The notes beneath the pieces are model-generated. The model did no database searches. It was not told where the DNA came from and saw nothing but the letters and a program-made list of their open reading frames with translations. From Pseudomonadota bacterium (GTDB taxonomy: Bacteria > Pseudomonadota > Alphaproteobacteria > Rhizobiales > Hyphomicrobiaceae), in the NCBI GenBank assembly GCA_021813195.1, contig JAKALI010000132.1, forward strand, positions 1 through 9,000: 9,000 bases of DNA, read 5' to 3'. The position numbers and the translations under genes are program-made. Positions 1 to 6,660 of the stretch are shown here, in pieces (the first letter of the stretch is position 1; each line of letters begins with the position of its first letter).

Positions 1-99
1 GCCCAGGATGGTGACGACGAACGCGGCATACTTCAAGAACGTGATCAGCCGGTCGAGCTCGCTGCCGGACGACTTGGCAGACATGGTTTGCTCGGACAT
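1..99 (-). CDS. N-terminal fragment of a small membrane-type protein (partial, runs off left edge)
   Basis: Reading the minus strand from an ATG at 99-97 gives 33 uninterrupted codons up to the window edge. The protein begins MSEQTMSAKSSGSELDRL and continues into a hydrophobic stretch (ITFLKYAAFVVTILG) at residues 19-33 that looks like the start of a membrane helix. A strong AGGAGG lies 8 bases upstream of the ATG, which favours this start over the second Met at residue 6. The gene lies downstream of the glutamine-synthetase-family gene on the same strand, but a 247-base gap separates them, so it may have its own promoter. Too little is visible to assign a family. The most that can be said is a short cytoplasmic N-terminus followed by a probable membrane anchor. 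Confidence 0.7.
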   Translation of the reverse strand, partial: MSEQTMSAKSSGSELDRLITFLKYAAFVVTILG

Positions 100-107
100 C
101 TGGAAAC

Positions 108-113
108 CCTCCT
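108..113 (-). promoter_or_regulatory. Strong Shine-Dalgarno site of the left-edge gene
   Basis: The plus strand reads CCTCCT, which is AGGAGG on the minus strand. It sits 8 bases before the ATG at 99-97. Near-perfect complementarity to the 16S anti-SD and ideal spacing fix the start of the truncated gene at 99 and argue that it is genuinely translated. Confidence 0.75.
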
Positions 114-262
114 GGATGCTGAGAATGGCGCGGGTCATATGGGATGCTCCGGTGACGCGGATATGGCGGAACATGTCCCACAGGACGCCTGAACCGCCCT
201 TGAGCGGACGGTTCATCCGCCGTTCACCGACTGGGGCTGAGCGGCGGGTGCGGTCGCACGAG

Positions 263-290
263 AGCATAGTGCATCGTAAACTTCTCACAA
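263..290 (-). promoter_or_regulatory. Possible sigma-70-like promoter for the left-edge gene; only feature seen in the 100-346 gap
   Basis: On the minus strand a TTGTGA element (290-285) is followed after 16 bases by TATGCT (268-263). Each matches the consensus hexamers at four of six positions. It lies in a locally AT-richer patch of an otherwise GC-rich gap (100-346) and would give a leader of about 155 bases for the gene starting at 99. Matches this loose occur by chance, so this is only a candidate. I see no convincing terminator for the upstream glutamine-synthetase-family gene in the gap. Confidence 0.25.
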
Positions 291-346
291 GGGCGCCAAA
301 CGGGATGCTGGATGCCGGGTCGCCGGGTCGGCGCAAGGGATACCAA

Positions 347-1687
347 CTACCCAGCCTCGAGATACCGTTGACGCTCCTCGGCGCTGACGGCCGGGCGGAG
401 CGCGGCATCCTCGGCTTCGCAGATGGCTGCGAAATGATCGACGAACGTGGACCCAAACAACTCTCGGGCCTTCGCGCTCGCGCGGAATCGTCGCGTAGCC
501 TCGAGGAGATCACGCGGCAGGCGCGATGCTCCGGGCGGGATCTCGTTCGGGCCGCCGCTTGTGATTGGTTCGGTGTCGAGGGTGAGGTTGCGCTCGATAC
601 CGTCGAGGCCGGCGGCGAGCACCAGGGCGAGCGTTAAATGCGGATTGCAGTCGCTACCGGGCAAGCGAAGTTCGAGCCGCGTGCGCTCGGGCGTTTCGGC
701 GGCGACGCGGACCGCGGCGGCGTAGTTGTAGGGTGCCCAACTCATCGTCTTGGGTGCCCAGCTGCCGGGAGCGAACCGGCGGTAGGCATTGACGGTATGG
801 GCCAGCATGACGAAGGCTTCGGGCGTCGTGGCGATGAGACCGGCCAGGAATGACTTCGCGGTCGGCGATAAACCCTGCGCATCGGCGGGATCGGCAAACA
901 GGTTGCGACCTGCGGCGTCTTCCAGTGACACACAAACGTGGCCGCCGATGGAGGCGAAGCCCTGTCCCGTGTGGGCCATGAAGGACGCAGTCAAATGGCG
1001 CTGGCGGCAGAACGCCTTCGTGAACATGCGGAAAAAGGCGGCGTCATCGGCTGCGCGCAGGGCCGGATTAGCACGCAGTGTCGCTTCAAAGCACCCCGGC
1101 CCCAATTCGACGCACAGCGAGTAGAGATCCACATCGCCGGCCCTAAGAACTGCCTCGAGGTCGTTCAAGAAGGGTGCGCAGGTGGCCGCGGTCTGGCCCG
1201 ACCAGCAGCGATTATCGGCAGCAAAAAGGGCGAGATTGGAGAAATTTTTTACGCGCAGGCTGTCGGCGGTCTCATTCAACACGATGAACTCGAATTCGAA
1301 GGCGGCTTTGGCCGCGACGCCGCGGGTGCTCAGCGCTGCAATCGTGTGGCGGAGAACCTGGCGCGGCATGATGCTGGTCTGCGGGCCCGAGAAGTCGGCG
1401 ACGACGGCTGCGGCGGAGGGCTCAAACGGATAGCGGCGCACGGATGCGGGATCGATCGCGATGGGTCCGCTGCGGTAGGGGCCGGCCATGAGAATGTTGT
1501 CTGATGCATCCCACTTGGGCAGCACATTACCGAACACCGCGCTGTCGCATGTTGCCAGAAAATCCGGGCGGCTCAAACGGCGCTCACGAAATAGGCTGGC
1601 GTAATCGAATAGGCCGACGTGGACCACCTCGGCGCCGATGCGGTCGAGAGCATATTCCAAGTCTTCGCGCACCGAATTCCCTGGCAT
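347..1687 (-). CDS. Glutamine synthetase family protein (PuuA/GlnT-like ATP-dependent amide ligase)
   Basis: A protein of 446 residues, the usual length for the family. Members ligate ammonia or an amine to the gamma-carboxyl of glutamate using ATP. The N-terminal beta-grasp region is about 10-105 and the catalytic domain about 110-440. Visible catalytic-domain motifs are FEFEF (metal ligands E131, E133), ELGPGCFE (E194, E201), GGHVCVSL (H250), NAYRRFAPGSWAP (R304), AVRV (R327) and LELRLPGSDCNPHLTLA (E339, R341). There is no GlnA-type adenylylation site, so the substrate may be a polyamine, another amine or an unusual acceptor rather than ammonia. Two positions deviate: the canonical NR arginine is Tyr322 and the flap glutamate is Trp310. 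The ATG at 1687 is chosen because GGGGAG lies a few bases upstream. The frame stays open to 1843, but that extension is Arg-rich and unlike the family. The gene is transcribed away from the TIR gene. Confidence 0.92.
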   Translation of the reverse strand: MPGNSVREDLEYALDRIGAEVVHVGLFDYASLFRERRLSRPDFLATCDSAVFGNVLPKWDASDNILMAGPYRSGPIAIDPASVRRYPFEPSAAAVVADFSGPQTSIMPRQVLRHTIAALSTRGVAAKAAFEFEFIVLNETADSLRVKNFSNLALFAADNRCWSGQTAATCAPFLNDLEAVLRAGDVDLYSLCVELGPGCFEATLRANPALRAADDAAFFRMFTKAFCRQRHLTASFMAHTGQGFASIGGHVCVSLEDAAGRNLFADPADAQGLSPTAKSFLAGLIATTPEAFVMLAHTVNAYRRFAPGSWAPKTMSWAPYNYAAAVRVAAETPERTRLELRLPGSDCNPHLTLALVLAAGLDGIERNLTLDTEPITSGGPNEIPPGASRLPRDLLEATRRFRASAKARELFGSTFVDHFAAICEAEDAALRPAVSAEERQRYLEAG

Positions 1688-1833
1688 CTTCGATCTCCCC
1701 TGACGTCGTGCCCACAGCCGTTCCAGCGGGTGTAGTCGAGGACGGCGGACGACGAAAGTCGTGTCCTCGAACCGGTCGCCTCGAAGGCCGGGCGAGGTTG
1801 AGCGGCGCGCCCGCCGCGCGGCGACGTCCGTCG

Positions 1834-1890
1834 TTGACCGCATGCCGGATTAGCCCTACCGTTGGCGCACTGCATTTTTTGTTTTTTATG
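1834..1890 (+). promoter_or_regulatory. Candidate promoter region of the TIR-WD40 gene, with T-rich tract
   Basis: This lies in the 219-base divergent gap (1688-1906) between the glutamine-synthetase-family gene and the TIR gene. Two overlapping candidates can be read on the plus strand. One is TTGACC (1834-1839), 17 bases, then TACCGT (1857-1862). The other is TTGGCG (1862-1867), 16 bases, then TTTTAT (1884-1889). The second uses a conspicuous tract of two T6 runs separated by one G (1875-1887), the only AT-rich patch in this gap. It would give a leader of only about ten bases. No operator dyad was recognised. The T tract could instead act as a bendable or promoter-opening element. Confidence 0.3.
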
Positions 1891-1906
1891 GGCGGGGTGG
1901 GAGCCC

Positions 1907-4900
1907 ATGTTCAGCGTTTCGCCATCTCGCGGGTCGACCACTGAGCCGTCGCCCGCGCCCGCCGCCGAAGACCGCCTCGGGGTCTTTATCTCTTATTCCC
2001 GCCGCGATTGCCTCGACTTCGCGCCACAGCTCGCCAAGGCCCTCGAGCTACTCGGCCATCGCGCCATTCTCGACCTGCAGGGCATCTCCGGGGCGGAAGC
2101 ATGGCAGCCGCGCCTGCGCGAGATGATCTTGGAAGCCGATACGGTGGTGTTCGTCATGTCGCCCGAGAGCGCGCGATCGGAGATATGCGCCTGGGAGGTG
2201 GAGGAGGCCTACAAGCTCGGCAAGCGCATCATCCCGCTGATCGCCCTGCCGCTCGGCGAGCAAAAGCCGCCCGAACGCCTGCGCCAGCTCCACTACATTC
2301 ATTTCTACAGCGAGCCCACGGTTCCCGGGTCTGGTTTCGGGCAGGGACTCGCGAAACTCGATGCGGCCCTGAAAGCGGACCTGGGCTGGCTGCGCCAGCA
2401 TCGCGACGTGCTGCTGCGCGCGGAAGCCTGGGAGGCAAAGGGCCGCGACCCCGATCGCCTGTTGCGCGGCAGCGCGCTCCTGGAGGCGGAGCGCTGGGCG
2501 GCCTCCCGTCCCATCACCGCCCCCGACCTGACGGACCTGCAGCGCGGCTATCTCGCCGCCTCGCGCGCGGGGGAAGACGCAGACGCCGCCGCACGCGAGC
2601 GCGAAGTCGCCGAACGTGAACGGCTCGCCCGCGAAGCCATTGCCGCGGCCGAGCGCGCGGAGGCCGCGGCGAAGAAGGCCGAGGAGGCGCAGAAGGCCCG
2701 CGAGATCGCGCAGGTTGCGGCGATCGAAGCAGCCCGAAGGGCTGCACGCTGGTCACAGGCCCTGCTAGCCGTGTCAGCGCTGGTGTTCGTTTTGATAGCA
2801 GGTTTATATATCGTATATTTGCAAGGAAATCTTGAACAGGACCTGAAGATCAAAGCGCAGAGGGCAGAGTCCGGCTTGTTGTCGAGCTATGCCTCGACAT
2901 TGACCGACGCCCGCGGCATGGGACCCGCCGGTTTAGCGACTCTTCTCGCTTTGGAAGCTCTGCCGGACAAGCAGGAAGGCATCGAACGCGCCTATGTGCC
3001 ACTCGCTCAGGCTCAGCTCCGACGCAACTTCCGCCTATTGCGGGAACATGCGGTGCTTCGAGGGCACGTCAACGTAGTCAAATTTGGCCGCTTAAATCTA
3101 CAAGGAACCCTGGCATTGACCTATTCGGACGATCGGACGGCACGACTTTGGCGTGTCTCTGACGGTCAGGAGATAGCCCGGCTTGATATTGGGAGTAACA
3201 GCGTCGAGAGCGCCGCATTCAGTCCCGACGGGACGACGCTGACGGTCGGTCAGGGAAATGGATCGGTGCGCATTTTTGATGCGGCAACAGGGAAATTGCG
3301 GGCGCACTTCAAGAAGCACTGGGGTGGCGTCATCCACGTCAGTTACGACGCCTCAGGCCAGCGCCTTGCAACGGCGTCTGTCGACAATACGGCGCGGATC
3401 TGGGACGTCCAAACTGGCAATCTTCTCAACACGCTCTCTGGCCACTTCCATTACGTTACGCGAGCGGTATTCAATGCTTCCGGCGAAAGCGTTGCGACGG
3501 CATCTTTCGATGGGACAATCCGTGTCTGGCGCCTGGCCAATGGAGCCGAGGTTCTGCGGCTGACGGGACACGAGCAACCCGTTATCGATGTTGCGTTTCA
3601 ATCTGGTGGTGAAACACTAGCGTCAGCGTCGAGAGACGGCACGGTCCGTGTTTGGAACTTGGAAAACGGACGCGAGGTTCGACGCTTCGGCGCGCTCCGC
3701 TTTGTTCTGCAGTATGTCTCGGGTAACGTCTCAGAGCCGATCCTGAGTGTTGACGGACGCTTTGCGCTGACAGCAGATTCTGGTGAGAAAGCCGAAATCT
3801 GGGATATTGACTCCCAGCGTCGTGTGTCGCACCTGGATTGGAGTGCTTGGGGCATCGGGCAGCCAATATTCAGTCCAGATGGCGCCTATGTTTTGGCACT
3901 TCTGCGGGAAGCTTCAGTAGGTGTTTGGGACGCTCGTTCCGGAGACTTTTTTGAACAGCTCGACGGACATCGCGGACGAATTGCGAGCGTGGCGACCAGT
4001 AAGTCGGGTTTAGACGTACTGACGACATCGTTCGATGGTTCGGCGCGACTGTGGCAGCTCAACGGAGAGTTTGAGCGGAAGCTCCGGCTGGAGCCTGAAA
4101 TTGAGCATGATGCCGCAAACCTGTCATGGGACGGTACGCTCGCCGTCACGGCTTCGCACGGGCGGGTGAAGCTTTGGGATACCGTCAACGGTTCCAAAGT
4201 AGCCGAGCTGCCAGTCATCCATGAGACGACCACGTCGCTGGCCGGCGATGAGGTGCCAAAATTACGAATTACGCATGTTGTCTTGAGCCGAAGCAAGGAT
4301 CGTTTGGTATTGGCGAAGTCCGATGGCACGGTCGAGCTTTGGGATGTCGCGTCGTCCCGCAAACTGAAAGAACTCCTTAAACTAGACGGCAATATCATCC
4401 AAGTGGCTTGGTCAGATGATGGCCGTAAGATCGGTGTTCTCGACTTCAACGGCGCTCCACGCGTCATCGAGACGGAGTCGGGCACGGAGGTGCAAGGCTT
4501 CCGGCATGGCGCGATGACTGAGAACGCGATCAACGCGTTCGCGTTTGATGGCTCGGGAGAGCACATCGTTACATCGGGGGAAGATTATACCGCGAGGGTC
4601 TGGCGAATTCAGTCGGGCGAGGAGCTATTTCGATTGCGCGGCCACACTGATGGTGTGCGCAGCGCCATGTTCAGTCCGGACGGCAGCACCATCGTCACAG
4701 CTTCGCGTGACGGCAGCGCTCGCATTTGGAGCATTAGCGACGGGCGTGAACTCCTCGTCTTGGACGGTGGAGCTACGCCAATGTGGCGTGCCGAGTTCAG
4801 CCACGACGGACGCTTGATCGTCACGAGTTCAGACGACGGCAACGTGAGATTGTGGGACGCCGCCAACGGTGAATTGCGTGATCTCATCAGCGCTGGCGCC

Positions 4901-6571
4901 GCAACCTCCCCCTCTGCGGCGAGGCTGCGATCGACCGACGACCAATTAGTAAGGATTTGGACAGGCGGCGAACTACGGGCGACGACAATTTTTAATGACC
5001 TTGAGGAATTGATTTCCACCGCAAAGAACCGCGTACAACGCTGCCTCGATCCCCGCGAGAGAGAATTCTATTTTCTGTCGGCAGCTTCGCCCCAGTGGTG
5101 TCAGCGGCGGAACTTGTGGCCGTACGATGTCGGCGCGCGAATTTACTCAGCCAATCTTGAGAATATGTATGGGCGGCCGCAAAAAGCCATGCGAGAGGCC
5201 GATGACATCATCGCTATGTTGTCCCAGCATAACGATATCGGATCCTGGCAACTTGGAGCAGCTTACCTTGCTCGCGGCGTCGCTCGCGAGCAGTTGAATG
5301 ACCGCGCCGGCGCGGATGCCGATTTCAAACAGGCACTGGATCTTGGCCACGATATTTCCAGGGTGTTTCTTGATAAGGCTTTCGGTCTTCTCAACGATGG
5401 TCGCAACGAAAAGGCCCTTGCTGCCTTCGCAACAGCTATATCTTGGGCAGCGCGTCGTGGTTCGCGGGAGGAATGGAAAGAGCTCGCTCATTTCGAACGC
5501 GGCAAAGCCCTTAATGGTCTGGGCAGAGAAAACGAGGCAGTTCGTGACTTCGAGCAGGTGGGGAGCAATCTTCGCGTCGAAGTCATCGGATACCATCTTT
5601 TGCAAGGTATGACGTTGGCCCAATCCCAGCCCGAGGTGGCATCAGCTGCTTTTGATCGGGCGTTGGAATGGTCGTCCGCGCAGGGAACTGATCCGGACTT
5701 GCGCGCTCGTGTGCTCATAGCGCGCGGCCTGACCCGCTTGGAAACTGGATCAAGCGTCGACGGCTTCGCTGACTTGGAATTAGCGGGTGAGACGGCCACA
5801 CCTATGGCATCGGCCTACCTTTTAGGACGAGCCAAACGCTTGGGTAGTTCAGACATCGAAGAATCTTTGCGATGGATCGAGCAGGCCTTGAACTGGGCCC
5901 GGCGCGAAGGCGGCTCAAAATTCGATGAGGCCGAGGCATTGATGGAGCGGGGTAGGCTTAGGGCTAGGCAAGGGAACCTTGCTCTAGCGTGGCAAGACTT
6001 TGAAGCTGTGAAGTCCTTAGGTGTGCCACATTCCCAATTCGACACGGCCAGGGCGGATTTGTTAGTGCGAATTGCTCTCGATGAGTTGGCACGCGGTAAA
6101 CTTGACACGGCCTTCGACAGCGTGGAAACAGCAATCCGCGCGGCACCTCATGACAGCGCAATGAAGGCTGTTCGCGGCCTGATCAATGCACGAAGAGGGT
6201 CATGTCACTGGGCAATCCGTGACCTCACGAGCTCTCTTCGATTGAGCAAATCGGATGTTGGCGTTCTTGTGCGCTATCAGCTCAGCGAGCAAACACTGCT
6301 GCTTGCGCGCGCTGAATGCCACGAGCGGCAAGGACATCCGCGTGCTGCTATCGCCGATTATCGTCGCGTAATTCGAAGCCTCGGTTCATCCCGAACCGAA
6401 GAGGCCACCGCCAAGTCGCGTCTCAAATCATTGGGAGCGGATGAGGGGCGTGAGCCGGTTGATTACGAATTTGACGAGATGGACGAAGATGTTCGCTATC
6501 TCGATGAAACAGAAGAAGACCAAACCGAAAGGGCTTCGGAAAATTTCGAGGTCGCCCCGACATCACCCTAG
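1907..6571 (+). CDS. TIR domain - coiled coil - transmembrane - WD40 (about 14 blades) - TPR-like receptor protein
   Basis: A protein of 1554 residues. Residues 22-135 form a TIR domain: GVFISYSRRD at the first strand, a W66-centred segment, VVFVMSP at the fourth strand, then SEICAW with the catalytic-position Glu97, then KRIIPLIALPL. Residues 160-220 are a linker typical of membrane WD40 proteins (AEAWEAKGRDPDRLLRG, YLAASR). Residues 222-281 are an Ala/Glu/Arg coiled coil and 285-305 one membrane helix preceded by Arg277, Arg278 and Arg281, suggesting a cytoplasmic N-terminus. Residues 384-993 hold WD40 blades, 1031-1073 a Cys/Trp motif block, about 1115-1490 TPR-like helix pairs, and 1515-1547 an acidic tail. 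TIR domains of this class often cleave NAD+ on sensing a trigger; a defence or cell-suicide role is inferred. The ATG at 1907 follows GGTGGGAG; a TTG at 1862 in frame would add 15 residues unlike a TIR N-terminus. The gene stands alone on its strand. Confidence 0.95.
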   Translation: MFSVSPSRGSTTEPSPAPAAEDRLGVFISYSRRDCLDFAPQLAKALELLGHRAILDLQGISGAEAWQPRLREMILEADTVVFVMSPESARSEICAWEVEEAYKLGKRIIPLIALPLGEQKPPERLRQLHYIHFYSEPTVPGSGFGQGLAKLDAALKADLGWLRQHRDVLLRAEAWEAKGRDPDRLLRGSALLEAERWAASRPITAPDLTDLQRGYLAASRAGEDADAAAREREVAERERLAREAIAAAERAEAAAKKAEEAQKAREIAQVAAIEAARRAARWSQALLAVSALVFVLIAGLYIVYLQGNLEQDLKIKAQRAESGLLSSYASTLTDARGMGPAGLATLLALEALPDKQEGIERAYVPLAQAQLRRNFRLLREHAVLRGHVNVVKFGRLNLQGTLALTYSDDRTARLWRVSDGQEIARLDIGSNSVESAAFSPDGTTLTVGQGNGSVRIFDAATGKLRAHFKKHWGGVIHVSYDASGQRLATASVDNTARIWDVQTGNLLNTLSGHFHYVTRAVFNASGESVATASFDGTIRVWRLANGAEVLRLTGHEQPVIDVAFQSGGETLASASRDGTVRVWNLENGREVRRFGALRFVLQYVSGNVSEPILSVDGRFALTADSGEKAEIWDIDSQRRVSHLDWSAWGIGQPIFSPDGAYVLALLREASVGVWDARSGDFFEQLDGHRGRIASVATSKSGLDVLTTSFDGSARLWQLNGEFERKLRLEPEIEHDAANLSWDGTLAVTASHGRVKLWDTVNGSKVAELPVIHETTTSLAGDEVPKLRITHVVLSRSKDRLVLAKSDGTVELWDVASSRKLKELLKLDGNIIQVAWSDDGRKIGVLDFNGAPRVIETESGTEVQGFRHGAMTENAINAFAFDGSGEHIVTSGEDYTARVWRIQSGEELFRLRGHTDGVRSAMFSPDGSTIVTASRDGSARIWSISDGRELLVLDGGATPMWRAEFSHDGRLIVTSSDDGNVRLWDAANGELRDLISAGAATSPSAARLRSTDDQLVRIWTGGELRATTIFNDLEELISTAKNRVQRCLDPREREFYFLSAASPQWCQRRNLWPYDVGARIYSANLENMYGRPQKAMREADDIIAMLSQHNDIGSWQLGAAYLARGVAREQLNDRAGADADFKQALDLGHDISRVFLDKAFGLLNDGRNEKALAAFATAISWAARRGSREEWKELAHFERGKALNGLGRENEAVRDFEQVGSNLRVEVIGYHLLQGMTLAQSQPEVASAAFDRALEWSSAQGTDPDLRARVLIARGLTRLETGSSVDGFADLELAGETATPMASAYLLGRAKRLGSSDIEESLRWIEQALNWARREGGSKFDEAEALMERGRLRARQGNLALAWQDFEAVKSLGVPHSQFDTARADLLVRIALDELARGKLDTAFDSVETAIRAAPHDSAMKAVRGLINARRGSCHWAIRDLTSSLRLSKSDVGVLVRYQLSEQTLLLARAECHERQGHPRAAIADYRRVIRSLGSSRTEEATAKSRLKSLGADEGREPVDYEFDEMDEDVRYLDETEEDQTERASENFEVAPTSP
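2759..2821 (+). other. Transmembrane segment of the TIR protein and site of an abrupt base-composition change
   Basis: Residues 285-305 (ALLAVSALVFVLIAGLYIVY and the next residue) form the only strongly hydrophobic helix in the protein. Composition switches within this segment. A hand count of 2641-2700 gives 48 G+C of 60 (80%), whereas 2821-2880 gives 31 of 60 (52%) and 4261-4320 gives 27 of 60 (45%). Codon third positions change the same way: codons 245-265 end in G or C in 20 of 21 cases, codons 299-317 in about half. The change falls near 2790-2800, inside the helix. Confidence 0.8.
3056..4885 (+). repeat. Array of about fourteen WD40 repeats (two seven-bladed propellers)
   Basis: Residues 384-993 divide into units of about 42 residues, each with the pattern SxDGxxxxTAxxDGxxRxWD followed by an xxGxxxxxL turn. 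Unit ends fall near residues 426, 468, 510, 552, 594, 643, 685, 726, 768, 823, 865, 910, 952 and 993. Blades 3-5 and 12-14 are closest to consensus (GH, then SPDG, then VRIWD/VRVW). Blades 2, 6, 9 and 11 are degenerate, and blade 10 carries an insertion of about 13 residues. A half-motif (DQLVRIWTGGEL, 1012-1023) follows. Fourteen blades fit two closed seven-bladed propellers, a platform for protein binding. There is no cysteine anywhere in this region. The DNA copies have diverged, so these are not recent tandem duplications. Confidence 0.88.
5249..6376 (+). repeat. TPR-like helical repeat array in the C-terminal third of the TIR protein
   Basis: Residues about 1115-1490 contain a run of helix pairs with TPR spacing and small/aromatic signature positions. 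Examples are AAYLARGVAREQLNDRAGA, AHFERGKALNGLGRENEAV, EAEALMERGRLRARQGNLA and LLLARAECHERQGHPRAA. Some seven or eight units can be made out; several lack the full consensus (SEL1- or TPR-like). Such superhelices bind peptides or partner proteins. The array is fused directly behind the propellers in the same reading frame, with no frameshift or stop. Unit borders are approximate because they were drawn by eye. Confidence 0.75.
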
Positions 6572-6660
6572 CCGCTAAACACTGCAGGCTTACGCGAGCC
6601 CTGTACGGCGGGGTGGCTTGCCTATTGGCAGAGTTGAGTTGTTGCATTGGTTGTCCCCGA

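Noticed and set aside
315..331. Direct repeat CCGGGTCG/CCGGGTCG as an attachment or regulatory site
   Set aside because: Only two adjacent GC-rich copies of eight bases, with no second copy seen elsewhere; easily due to chance in this composition.
938..1504. Plus-strand open frame of 188 codons antisense to the glutamine-synthetase-family gene
   Set aside because: It mirrors a confident GS catalytic domain on the other strand, and its translation has no recognisable motif.
1688..1843. N-terminal extension of the glutamine-synthetase-family gene to 1843
   Set aside because: The extra 52 residues are Arg-rich and unlike any GS N-terminus, and a GGGGAG site sits properly before the ATG at 1687.
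1875..1887. T6-G-T6 tract read as the U run of a plus-strand terminator
   Set aside because: No plus-strand gene ends upstream and no GC hairpin directly precedes it. A promoter-region role fits the position better.
2008..2619. Second plus-strand frame of 203 codons within the TIR region
   Set aside because: It is out of frame with the TIR-coil coding sequence, its product is Arg/Pro/Gly-rich, and the TIR motifs lie in the other frame.
6583..6604. Hairpin CAGGCTT-ACGC-GAG(C)CCTG in the convergent gap as a terminator of the TIR gene or mazG
   Set aside because: The stem is short and bulged, and no T tract follows on either strand. It may mark a Rho-dependent end but does not support an intrinsic terminator call.
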